Part shown: in pieces, positions 8,828 to 18,089 of the stretch
Position numbering within the stretch: the stretch's first letter is position 1
Layout: every line of letters begins with the position of its first letter
The notes under the pieces: model-generated
Seen by the model: the letters and a program-made list of their open reading frames with translations, nothing else
What the model was told of the DNA's origin: nothing
Databases searched by the model: none
Program-made: the position numbers and the translations under genes
Source of the DNA: Clostridium sp. AF37-5
GTDB taxonomy: Bacteria > Bacillota > Clostridia > Lachnospirales > Lachnospiraceae
Assembly: GCF_003477605.1 (NCBI RefSeq)
Contig: NZ_QUDR01000010.1
Span: forward strand, 43,102 to 107,101
Length of the DNA: 64,000 nucleotides
Direction: 5' to 3'

Positions 8828-11800
8828 ATGACGAAATATGAAAAAATCTCTGTTCTGGCGAGAGAGACTGCCAAAAGGATCAGTGCCAACAGGGAGGAAT
8901 GGATCCGATACCTTGATGTTGCGTCAAGGTTGTACAAGTATCCGTTTGAGGATCAGATTCTCATATATGCACAGAGACCGGATGCAACAGCCTGTGCCTC
9001 GCTTGAAATGTGGAATGAGAAGATGTTCTGCTGGGTAAACCGGGGAGCAAAGGGAATCGCCCTTCTGGATGGAGAAAGCGAAAGACCGAGGCTGCGGTAT
9101 GTCTTTGATGTGACGGATGTACACAAAGCAAGAAAGATCGGTAGAGATCCTTTTATATGGCATTTGAGGGAAGAACATAAAGAAGCGGTTCTTGCCGGAC
9201 TGGAGCATATTTACGGCAGCACCAATGATTCGCTTTCTTTTGAAAGCCGTATTTATGAGATTGCGGCAGGAATAGCGGAAGATTTTTATGAGGAAGCCGT
9301 AGATGAAGTGATCGATGCAGCGGCAAACAGTTTTCTGGAGGATCTGGATGGGGATGCGGTTTCCGTACGGTTCCGGGAAATGCTGGTGCAGAGTGTAAGT
9401 TATATCGTTTTGAAGCGATGCGGATGTGATATGACAGAGTTTGCCGATGGTCTTACTTTTGATTACATTCATGAGTTTAATACACTCAGAACCTTATCGG
9501 TGCTTGGCAGTAGCACTTCAGAACTTTGCAAACCGATGTTAGTACAGATTGGAAGAACGATCGCAAGGTACAACAGAGAGACTGCAAGAAAGCAGATACC
9601 GTCAAGAGAACCATTACCAACAAACAATCAGAAAGAAAGGCAGGTGCCGGAACATGAATCTGACATACGAAAGGAACGGGGATTATCTCATTCCCAACCT
9701 GATACCGGAGGAGGAGAAAGAAACTTTGACGAAATACGGAGTGCTGCGAAAGAATTATCTGAAAAAACACAGGAGGGGGATTTACACGGGACTTCTTCTG
9801 AACGGAGAACTGATGAAACATTGTCTGAAAATACAGGAACAGGCAGAGGAGAGATTCGAGATATTGACCGAGAGATTAGCAGATTCACAGGGCGTGACGG
9901 AAGCCATGAAGCAGAAAGATCCGTGGAAGTGGACCAAAGAGATGAACATGGTCTATCAGCAGGCGGAGGAGATCATTCTGAAGGAGCTGATCTACCGGTA
10001 ACCGAAAGTCGGGGAGACGGTTTCTTATCAGAGCCATCTGACCGATCCGGAGGAAATACTTTATCCGAAGCAGAACTAGAAACTTATGAACCGCCGGCGG
10101 ACAGTCCGTACCGGCAGATGGATCTGTTTTCGCTGATGTCAGAGCAGATAGGAAATGTAGCCGTGGCGCAAGTGGAAAGACCAGCCGAACAATCTTTTCT
10201 GGGAACGATTGCGACGGAGCATATCGAGGAAATCCTTCGCACCGGCGGAGGGAAAAGTAACAGCAGAAAACGCATTTACTTTAAGTATCATGCGGGAAAT
10301 ACGCCAAAAGAAATGGAAGACTTTCTTAGGAAAGAGTATGGAAAAACCGGAAAAGGATTTTTATTTGGAGAGGAGCAGATTTCTGTCTGGTTCGATGAGA
10401 ATGGAATGTCTGCAGCACACGGCACCTCAGCATTGGAACATACGGAGCTACATCTATCCTGGAGTGCAGTGGAATCTGTCATCCGGGGACAGATGGAAGC
10501 GGGAACATACATAGACAGCAACGAAGCATATCTGGCAGATTCGTTTGTAAGAAATGAGTTAGCGGATATGCTTTTCTTTTATTACCGGGATTCGGTGGGT
10601 TCCTTTCCGGAAGAACTGGGACTTCATGGGTTTGATTATCCAAAGGATCATGCGGAGATCGCTGAAATGCTGTCATATGAAGATGATGTTCGTATGATCG
10701 TAGAGCAGATGGATCGGACACTGCAAAAGGAGGCTGCAGGAGAAATACAATATCGGTTTCGTCTGGCAAAGGATCCAAAGGAACTGCGGGATGACATTGC
10801 AGAGCTTTTGGAAGATAAGGTGGACTATCCATTGCCGGACAAAGTGCATGTGATAACGGAAGATTTTATTACTGCCGATGAGATTGACTACACGCTGACC
10901 AGAGGATCCGGCTTTGAACATGGTGATTTTCGCATCTATGATTACTTTCACAAAGAACACACGCTAAAAGATGCTGCAGAGTTTTTGAAAAACGAGTATG
11001 GAACCGGAGGAACCAGCCAGGCACTGCCGGGATCTGATAACAGCTTTAAAGATTATGATGCGAAAGGGATCAAGTTAAGTAAAGGAGAGATCTTTACGCC
11101 GGATGCTAAGATCCTGCTTTCGTGGAATGTGGTGGTAAAGCGGATTGAAAAGCTGATGAGGGAGGATCGCTACCTGACTGCAGAGAAGAAAGAAGAGTAT
11201 GCCATCTATCAGCAGGAGCGGAATGAAAAATTACTGCAGAAAGCAAAGGAAGAGTTAGGATCTGTGGTGGATGAGTCTGTAGTAGTTCATGGAGAGGTAT
11301 TCGATGAACTTGGCGGATCAGATCAGGTGATAGAGACGGCAGAAACAATTTCGGAAAAGAATCTGTCAGAGGATGCGGCAGAAAAAATGGAAGAGACCGT
11401 TCCAGATGAAACAGTAGCAGATGGTGCTGCTCACATTCGACAGACAAGGCAAGAAGAGGTAGAGTCGGCACAAAGCCTGCCAGATATCACAGACATCAGT
11501 ATGCCGGCAGTTTCGGCAGAAAACTATGCGATTACCGATATGGAGCTTGGTACTGGCACGGCGAAAGAAAAGTTTTGGCGAAATGTGGAGGCTATTCGTA
11601 CCTTGAAAATGATCGAATCGGAGGGCAGGATGGCAACCGCTGACGAGCAGGAGGTCTTATCCGGGTATGTCGGATGGGGAGGTCTTGCAGATGCTTTTGA
11701 CGAAACCAAGAGTGCCTGGGTAAAGGAGTATGCAGAATTAAAAGATCTGATGTCCGAGGAAGAGTATCTATCCGCAAGAGAAAGTACCTTAAATGCCCAT

Positions 11801-14800
11801 TATACCAGTCCCGTGATCATCCGGGGGATTTACCGGACTTTACAGAGAATGGGATTTATGAAAGGAAATCTGTTAGAGCCTTCGATGGGGATCGGTAACT
11901 TTTTTGGAATGCTGCCGGAAACGATGCAGGAGAGCCATCTGTATGGTGTAGAACTGGATAGCCTGACAGGAAGGATTGCCAGACAGCTGTATCCCAAAGC
12001 GGATATCACGGTGGATGGATATGAAAAAACAACATTTCCGAATGATTTCTTTGATGCTGCTGTTGGCAATGTACCCTTTGGTCAGTATAAGGTGGCAGAT
12101 AAGAAATATGATAAACATAACTTTCTGATCCATGATTACTTCTTTGGAAAGACCTTAGACCAGGTGCGTCCGGGTGGAGTGATCGCTTTTATCACCAGCA
12201 AGGGAACGATGGATAAGGAAAATCCAAAGGTACGCAGGTACATTGCACAGAGAGCAGAACTGTTGGGAGCGGTGCGGCTTCCGAATACTGCATTTAAGGC
12301 AAATGCCGGAACGGAAGTGACATCGGATATCATTTTCCTGAAAAAGCGTGACCGTATCATGGACATTGAACCAGACTGGGTGCATTTATCACAGGATAAA
12401 AACGGCACCGTCATGAACAGCTATTTTGTGGAACATCCGGAGATGATTGCTGGTTCTATGGAAATGGTCAGCGGGCCGTATGGGATGGAAAGTACCTGTG
12501 TGCCGGATGATACACTTCCTTTTCAGGAGCAGTTAGAAAAGAGTCTATCTTTTATCGAAGGTTCTTATGAAGAAATCGAACTGGAGGAGATGAATGAGGA
12601 GCTGACGGCTGAGGTGATCCCTGCCGTACCGGAAGTAAAAAACTTTAGTTATGCACAGATAGAGGATCGGTTGTATTACCGTGAAAACTCGGTGATGCGT
12701 CCGGTGGAAGCCTCCGAGGGAATGCTTGAGCGGATCAAGGGCATGGCTTCCATAAAGGACTGCACACAGGAACTGATTCGGCTGCAGTTAGAGGATTATC
12801 CGGAGGAACAGATCCGGTCTGCACAGAAGAAGTTAAATGATCTGTACGATGCCTTTGTAAAGGATTATGGAAGGATTTATTCCAAAACCAATAAGCGTGC
12901 CTTTCATCAGGACAGCAGCTACTGTCTGCTCTGTTCCTTAGAAAAGCAGGACGAGGAAGGCAACTTTATCGGAAAAGCGGACATGTTTATGAAACGCACG
13001 ATCAAGAAAGCAGAAGTGGTGACCAGTGTGGACACGGCAAGCGAAGCACTGGCGGTATCTCTGGCAGAAAAAGCAGCGATTGATTTTGAATATATGTCGG
13101 AACTAAGTGGAAAAGACCGGGATACGCTGATTCGTGAGCTGACCGGAGTAATCTTTAAAAACCCGATCAGTGAGGAATGGGAGACAGCAGATGCTTATTT
13201 AAGCGGAAATGTGCGAAACAAACTGGAAGTAGCCGAAACTTTTGCAAAGAATGAACCCATGTATGCGGTCAATGTGGAAGCATTGAAACGGGTACAGCCG
13301 AGAGAACTGGATGCCAGTGAGATTGAAGTCAGGATTGGAGCAACATGGATTGAACCGAGATTTATCGAGGATTTTATGCGGGAAGTGTTTGAGACACCGG
13401 AGCATTTATTAAATCGTGATGTAATAAAGATTCAGTATTCCGATGTGACCGGGCAGTGGAATGTGAAGGGAAAAAATGCAGACTTAGGAAACGCACTTGT
13501 AAACATGACATACGGAACCAGCCGGAGAAATGCGTATCAGATTTTGGAAGACTCTCTGAATCTGAAGGACAGCCGTGTGTATGACACAGTGATCGAGGAT
13601 GGCAAAGAAAAGCGAGTTCTCAATAAAAAAGAAACAACGATTGCCGCACAGAAGCAGGATGCCATGAGGGAAGCTTTCCGGGACTGGGTATTCCGTGACA
13701 TGGACAGGCGTAATGAACTCGTGAGTAAGTATAATGTATTGTTTAATTCCACCAGACCACGAGAGTATGACGGTTCTCATTTGAAGTTTCCGGGAATGAC
13801 ACCGGATATTGAGTTAAAGGGTTATCAGAAAAATGCTGTGGCTCATGTTTTGTATGGAAATAATACATTGCTTGCACACTGTGTCGGTGCCGGAAAAACA
13901 TTTGAAATGGTTGCGGCTGCAATGGAAAGCAAGCGTCTTGGCTTATGTCAGAAAAGTTTGTTTGTCGTACCAAATCATTTGACGGAGCAGTGGGCCAGTG
14001 ACTTTTTACGATTGTATCCGGGAGCCAATATTTTAGCGGCTACCAAGAAAGATTTTCAGCCGGCAAATCGTAAAAAGTTCTGCTCACGGATTGCTACCGG
14101 CGATTATGATGCGGTGATCATCGGGCATAGTCAATTTGAAAAAATACCGCTATCTGCTGAACGACAGACTGCCATTATTGAGCGGCAGATTGCTGAGATC
14201 ACGCAGTCGATTGAAGAAATTAAAGCGGAGCAGGGAGAACGCTATACCATTAAGCAGATGGAGAAAATGAGGAAAACCCTTCAGACACGATTGGACAAAC
14301 TCAATGATACTTCCAGAAAAGATGATGTTGTGACCTTTGAACAGTTAGGCGTGGACAGGCTCTTTGTAGATGAAAGCCATTATTACAAAAATCTTTTCTT
14401 ACATACAAAAATGCGTAATGTAGCGGGTATTGCGCAGTCGGAAGCACAGAAATCTTCCGATATGTTTGCCAAATGCCAGTATCTGGACGAGCTGACCGGC
14501 GGAAAGGGCATTACCTTTGCAACGGGAACCCCGATTTCCAACAGTATGACGGAATTATACACCAACATGCGTTATCTGCAGTATGATACGCTGCAGCGGA
14601 TGGGACTGGGGCATTTTGATTCCTGGGCATCTTCCTTTGGAGAGACGCAGACAGCGATCGAACTTGCACCGGAGGGAACCGGATACCGTGCAAAGACGAG
14701 ATTTGCCAAGTTTTACAATCTGCCGGAGTTAATCGCCCTGTTTAAGGAGTGTGCGGATATACAAACACCGGATATGTTAAACTTACCGATTCCGAAAGCA

Positions 14801-16786
14801 AAGTATGAAAATGTGGTATTACAGCCGAGCGAACATCAAAAGGAGATGGTCGCATCGTTAGCGGAGCGGGCGGAGGCAGTCCGTGACCGGAGAGTGGAAC
14901 CGCATGAAGATAACATGTTAAAGATAACAAATGATGGAAGGAAGCTGGCGCTGGATCAGAGACTGATCAATCGGTTACTGCCAGATGAAGAACATTCCAA
15001 AGTCAACGCCCTTGTGCAAAAGGCGTATGAAATATGGGACAGGACAAAGGCAGACAAATCCGCACAGCTTATCTTTTGTGACCTTTCGACACCGAAGATC
15101 GTTGGGAAAACGACTGCAGGTGATGGAAATGATATGTTAGAAGCAGAGGTGTTTGACGATGTCTACCATGACATCAAGCGAAAACTCGTGAACCGGGGTG
15201 TACCGGAAGAAGAGATTGCCTTTATTCATGAAGCGAATACGGAGTTAAGAAAGACGGAGCTGTTTGGCAAGGTAAGAAGCGGACAGGTTCGTTTTTTGAT
15301 TGGTTCCACGCAGAAGATGGGAGCCGGAACCAATGTGCAGGACCGTCTGGTTGCCCTGCATCATTTGGATGTTCCGTGGCGTCCGTCAGACATTGAACAG
15401 CAGGAGGGACGTATTCTCAGACAGGGTAACAGAAATGATACCGTGTCTATTTTTCGTTATGTGACAGAAGGCACATTCGACAGTTATTCGTGGCAGGTAA
15501 TAGAAAACAAGCAGAAATTCATCAGCCAGATCATGACAAGTAAATCGCCGGTACGAAGCTGTGAGGATGTGGATGAAGCAGCACTTACTTATGCCGAGGT
15601 CAAAGCACTTGCCACCGGAAATCCTTATATCAAGGAAAAGATGGATTTAGATATTCAGGTATCAAGGCTGAAACTGATGAAAGCAAACCATACCAGTCAG
15701 ATCTACCGGCTGGAGGATAACATTGCAAAGAATTATCCCAAGCAGATTGAAATTTTGCAGGAGCGGATTCGGGGATTTCAGACAGATATGGAAACAGTAC
15801 GAAAGAATCTTCCGGTAGATAAGGACAACTTTTCCATGAAAGTGGGAAACCGTATCTTTACGGACAAAAAGGAAGCAGGAACAGCCATTCTTGCTATGTG
15901 TCAGGAGATGGATTCTCTGCAGCAGATGGTGGAGATCGGTGAGTATGCCGGTATGAGAATGAAAGTCACTTTTGATTCTTTTAACCGCAAGTTTGTGATG
16001 AGTCTGAAAGGAGAACTAAGCCACAACTTTGAACTTGGTTCGGATGCGTTTGGAAATATCACAAGACTTCATAATGTTTTAGATGGCATGGCTGGGGAAC
16101 TTTCAGAAGCAGAGACAAAACTTAACAATGTCGCACACCAGTTGGAAACGGCAAAGATAGAGGTGCAAAAGCCGTTTCCTGCGGAGGAAGAACTGAAGGA
16201 GAAGATGGAACGGTTAGCGGAACTGGATGCCTTGTTAAATATGGATGAAAAAGGCGGGACACCGGTACTTGAAAATGAACCGACGGTTACGCCTTTGGGC
16301 GAATGGCTGTTAGAACATCTTCTGCCGGAATTTATGGAAGAGTATGAAATGGCAGAGGAACGGGCGAGAGAGGTGCTATTAGATGCTCTGCCGGAAGAAG
16401 AAAGCGAAGTGGTCTGCTTTTCTTCGGAGCAGAATGCAGAGAGCCTTGACAGTGAGGAAATGCAAAAACAGATGTCAGAATATATGGATGGTGATTTTTA
16501 TGCCATACCGGTATCGGATACAGAATACCTGATCGCACCAAAAGTGGAACAGGACGCCGTGATCTATCTGCGGACGGTACTCAGCAACTTAAGTGATTCG
16601 GTTCTGTCTTCGCCGGCAATGAAAACACATGCGGCTTATGAGTACGATGCCGGGGAAAACCGGATGAAACCGTTTGACCATTTAAGGATTTTAAGAGGAC
16701 TTTTGGCGGTAGGAGAAGAAAGACCGGTTTATCATGTAAGACCAAGAGAGCCGGCCGATACCAGAAGATCACATGGGATGCATTAA
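8828..16786 (+). CDS. Giant DNA N6-methylase/SNF2-type helicase protein
   Basis: 2652 residues. The ATG at 8828 follows AGGAGGAGAACAAGAA; an earlier in-frame codon at 8783 lacks a site. Order of parts: N-terminal region found in ICE antirestriction-type proteins (RLYKYPFEDQILIYAQRP); a low-complexity Glu/Arg/Gly/Ser linker (about 280-420); repeated LPD-like modules; a methyltransferase core with YVGWGGLAD (about 946), LEPSMGIGNFFG and the catalytic NVPFG (about 1080, in place of NPPF/Y); then a helicase with CVGAGKT (about 1681), VDESHYYKN (about 1848) and motif VI-like QQEGRILRQGN (about 2200). It probably modifies or remodels the ICE DNA during transfer or protects it from restriction. The linker DNA also encodes TnpV in another frame. 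Confidence 0.85.
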   Translation: MTKYEKISVLARETAKRISANREEWIRYLDVASRLYKYPFEDQILIYAQRPDATACASLEMWNEKMFCWVNRGAKGIALLDGESERPRLRYVFDVTDVHKARKIGRDPFIWHLREEHKEAVLAGLEHIYGSTNDSLSFESRIYEIAAGIAEDFYEEAVDEVIDAAANSFLEDLDGDAVSVRFREMLVQSVSYIVLKRCGCDMTEFADGLTFDYIHEFNTLRTLSVLGSSTSELCKPMLVQIGRTIARYNRETARKQIPSREPLPTNNQKERQVPEHESDIRKERGLSHSQPDTGGGERNFDEIRSAAKELSEKTQEGDLHGTSSERRTDETLSENTGTGRGEIRDIDREISRFTGRDGSHEAERSVEVDQRDEHGLSAGGGDHSEGADLPVTESRGDGFLSEPSDRSGGNTLSEAELETYEPPADSPYRQMDLFSLMSEQIGNVAVAQVERPAEQSFLGTIATEHIEEILRTGGGKSNSRKRIYFKYHAGNTPKEMEDFLRKEYGKTGKGFLFGEEQISVWFDENGMSAAHGTSALEHTELHLSWSAVESVIRGQMEAGTYIDSNEAYLADSFVRNELADMLFFYYRDSVGSFPEELGLHGFDYPKDHAEIAEMLSYEDDVRMIVEQMDRTLQKEAAGEIQYRFRLAKDPKELRDDIAELLEDKVDYPLPDKVHVITEDFITADEIDYTLTRGSGFEHGDFRIYDYFHKEHTLKDAAEFLKNEYGTGGTSQALPGSDNSFKDYDAKGIKLSKGEIFTPDAKILLSWNVVVKRIEKLMREDRYLTAEKKEEYAIYQQERNEKLLQKAKEELGSVVDESVVVHGEVFDELGGSDQVIETAETISEKNLSEDAAEKMEETVPDETVADGAAHIRQTRQEEVESAQSLPDITDISMPAVSAENYAITDMELGTGTAKEKFWRNVEAIRTLKMIESEGRMATADEQEVLSGYVGWGGLADAFDETKSAWVKEYAELKDLMSEEEYLSARESTLNAHYTSPVIIRGIYRTLQRMGFMKGNLLEPSMGIGNFFGMLPETMQESHLYGVELDSLTGRIARQLYPKADITVDGYEKTTFPNDFFDAAVGNVPFGQYKVADKKYDKHNFLIHDYFFGKTLDQVRPGGVIAFITSKGTMDKENPKVRRYIAQRAELLGAVRLPNTAFKANAGTEVTSDIIFLKKRDRIMDIEPDWVHLSQDKNGTVMNSYFVEHPEMIAGSMEMVSGPYGMESTCVPDDTLPFQEQLEKSLSFIEGSYEEIELEEMNEELTAEVIPAVPEVKNFSYAQIEDRLYYRENSVMRPVEASEGMLERIKGMASIKDCTQELIRLQLEDYPEEQIRSAQKKLNDLYDAFVKDYGRIYSKTNKRAFHQDSSYCLLCSLEKQDEEGNFIGKADMFMKRTIKKAEVVTSVDTASEALAVSLAEKAAIDFEYMSELSGKDRDTLIRELTGVIFKNPISEEWETADAYLSGNVRNKLEVAETFAKNEPMYAVNVEALKRVQPRELDASEIEVRIGATWIEPRFIEDFMREVFETPEHLLNRDVIKIQYSDVTGQWNVKGKNADLGNALVNMTYGTSRRNAYQILEDSLNLKDSRVYDTVIEDGKEKRVLNKKETTIAAQKQDAMREAFRDWVFRDMDRRNELVSKYNVLFNSTRPREYDGSHLKFPGMTPDIELKGYQKNAVAHVLYGNNTLLAHCVGAGKTFEMVAAAMESKRLGLCQKSLFVVPNHLTEQWASDFLRLYPGANILAATKKDFQPANRKKFCSRIATGDYDAVIIGHSQFEKIPLSAERQTAIIERQIAEITQSIEEIKAEQGERYTIKQMEKMRKTLQTRLDKLNDTSRKDDVVTFEQLGVDRLFVDESHYYKNLFLHTKMRNVAGIAQSEAQKSSDMFAKCQYLDELTGGKGITFATGTPISNSMTELYTNMRYLQYDTLQRMGLGHFDSWASSFGETQTAIELAPEGTGYRAKTRFAKFYNLPELIALFKECADIQTPDMLNLPIPKAKYENVVLQPSEHQKEMVASLAERAEAVRDRRVEPHEDNMLKITNDGRKLALDQRLINRLLPDEEHSKVNALVQKAYEIWDRTKADKSAQLIFCDLSTPKIVGKTTAGDGNDMLEAEVFDDVYHDIKRKLVNRGVPEEEIAFIHEANTELRKTELFGKVRSGQVRFLIGSTQKMGAGTNVQDRLVALHHLDVPWRPSDIEQQEGRILRQGNRNDTVSIFRYVTEGTFDSYSWQVIENKQKFISQIMTSKSPVRSCEDVDEAALTYAEVKALATGNPYIKEKMDLDIQVSRLKLMKANHTSQIYRLEDNIAKNYPKQIEILQERIRGFQTDMETVRKNLPVDKDNFSMKVGNRIFTDKKEAGTAILAMCQEMDSLQQMVEIGEYAGMRMKVTFDSFNRKFVMSLKGELSHNFELGSDAFGNITRLHNVLDGMAGELSEAETKLNNVAHQLETAKIEVQKPFPAEEELKEKMERLAELDALLNMDEKGGTPVLENEPTVTPLGEWLLEHLLPEFMEEYEMAEERAREVLLDALPEEESEVVCFSSEQNAESLDSEEMQKQMSEYMDGDFYAIPVSDTEYLIAPKVEQDAVIYLRTVLSNLSDSVLSSPAMKTHAAYEYDAGENRMKPFDHLRILRGLLAVGEERPVYHVRPREPADTRRSHGMH
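9654..10001 (+). CDS. tnpV: TnpV-like transposon protein, embedded out of frame in the helicase gene
   Basis: 115 residues from the ATG at 9654. The start MNLTYERNGDYLIPNL, the segments KYGVLRKNYLKKHRRGIYTG and ADSQGVTEAMKQKDPWKWTK, and the end IILKELIYR match my memory of the TnpV family closely over the full length. The whole gene lies inside the low-complexity linker of the 8828-16786 protein in a different frame. A modest AGGTG precedes the start. TnpV function is not established. It could be a true overprinted gene or a conserved by-product of the linker. Confidence 0.6.
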   Translation: MNLTYERNGDYLIPNLIPEEEKETLTKYGVLRKNYLKKHRRGIYTGLLLNGELMKHCLKIQEQAEERFEILTERLADSQGVTEAMKQKDPWKWTKEMNMVYQQAEEIILKELIYR

Positions 16787-16791
16787 ACAGC

Positions 16792-16812
16792 GTTTGGACA
16801 ATTTGTCCAGAC
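16792..16812. repeat. 21-bp palindrome, copy 1
   Basis: Core GGACAATTTGTCC with flanks that extend the dyad to 21 bp. It lies just after the helicase stop and 25 bp before the next start. Four more copies occur at 26817, 26864, 27801 and 27851, always between genes. Confidence 0.85.
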
Positions 16813-16836
16813 AGAAAGAATATGAGGTGAATCGAC

Positions 16837-17943
16837 ATGAAGAATTATCAGGAATTTATGGATTATGTAAAAGAAAATGTGGCAGATTATCTGCCGGAGA
16901 AATTTGAGCAGGCAGAGATCACGGTGCATCAGATGGTAAAAAACAATGATGTTATGTTAGATGGGTTAAATATTCACGATCCGGACAGCAATCTTTCTCC
17001 CAATATTTATTTGAATCCACTATATGAGCAGTATGAAAATGGAAGAGATCTGGATGAGATCGTTGCAGAGATAGCCGATACCTATGTGGAAAATATGGGA
17101 TCGGCACTCACAAGAGATTTTCAGCTCAATGTAGAAGATATCAGAAACTTTGAGGCAGTCAAAGACAATATCTTTCCGAAACTGGTGAATCTTGAAAAGA
17201 ACAGCAGCCGCCTGGAACATGTACCATATACACAGAAGGAAGATCTTGCAGTCACTTATCATATCAAGATGACAGGGGATTCAAGGACTCTCGGTTCTTT
17301 GATGATCACGGATGCAATGCTGGAAGGGTACGGTGTGAACAAGGAGGAGCTGCATGGTTTGGCAATGGATAACATGGGGCGGTTATTTCCTCCTACATTT
17401 CAGTCGCTGCAGGAAATGATGATCGAACTTTTTGCCGATGAATTTTCAAGAAGGGAAGGGATGCCGTTAGAAGAAGCGAAAGAGTGTGCAAAAGAGATGG
17501 TTCCGACAGGGGGACCGGAGTTGTACTGCCTGAGTAATGAATGCAAGATCAATGGAGCAGCCTGCATTATCGATGACAATATCCAGAAAATGATAGCGGA
17601 AAAGGTGGGCGGAGACTATTTTGTTCTCCCGTCATCTGTGCATGAAGTGCTGATCATGCCCAAAAGTGAGGATATGGATCCGAAAGAACTTCGGAATATG
17701 GTGCAGGATGTCAATGCCACGCAGGTGGCGGAAGGGGAGATTCTTTCGGATCAGGTGTATGAGTATGATGCCAAGACGCACAAGCTAAGCATTTGTGCTC
17801 CGGGAAAGGAATTAAAACAGGAGCAGGGAAAGAACATTTCACAAGGACTTGCAATGGGGGTTATGGAGGAAAAGACTGCGTATGAGACAAAAACGCAGGA
17901 ACAGGTTCATGAGCCGATCAAGCACAGTGGAAGAAGCCGGTAA
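16837..17943 (+). CDS. DUF5688 family protein
   Basis: 368 residues. Starts at ATG 16837 after a weak AGGTGAAT-type site. Mixed alpha/beta, no signal peptide or membrane segment. It reads like the DUF5688 family, common in Lachnospiraceae mobile elements (YQEFMDYVKENV... at the start, NIYLNPLYEQYENG, and MLEGYGVNKEELHGLAM in the middle). The second half repeats the theme of the helicase C-terminus (YFVLPSSVHEVLIMPKSED compared with the helicase's YAIPVSDTEYLIAPKVEQD, both followed by VYEYDA/YEYDAGE), so both proteins share a related C-terminal module. Role unknown. Confidence 0.75.
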   Translation: MKNYQEFMDYVKENVADYLPEKFEQAEITVHQMVKNNDVMLDGLNIHDPDSNLSPNIYLNPLYEQYENGRDLDEIVAEIADTYVENMGSALTRDFQLNVEDIRNFEAVKDNIFPKLVNLEKNSSRLEHVPYTQKEDLAVTYHIKMTGDSRTLGSLMITDAMLEGYGVNKEELHGLAMDNMGRLFPPTFQSLQEMMIELFADEFSRREGMPLEEAKECAKEMVPTGGPELYCLSNECKINGAACIIDDNIQKMIAEKVGGDYFVLPSSVHEVLIMPKSEDMDPKELRNMVQDVNATQVAEGEILSDQVYEYDAKTHKLSICAPGKELKQEQGKNISQGLAMGVMEEKTAYETKTQEQVHEPIKHSGRSR

Positions 17944-17963
17944 CAAAAAGAACGGAGGTTTAC

Positions 17964-18089
17964 ATGAGTGAGCAAATGAAAGAGAGCATCGAGATTCATT
18001 CTCTGGAAGAATTGAAAAAACTTATTATGGAAAAGGATGACAATGAGATACTTACCGTAACAGTGGAGGTGGCTGCCGATGAATCATGA
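17964..18089 (+). CDS. Small acidic protein, 41 residues
   Basis: ATG at 17964 follows AACGGAGGTTTAC with good spacing. The product begins MSEQMKESIEIHSLEELKK and ends TVEVAADES. Its stop overlaps the start of the JAMM-domain gene by 11 bp, implying translational coupling. No family recognised. Confidence 0.6.
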   Translation: MSEQMKESIEIHSLEELKKLIMEKDDNEILTVTVEVAADES

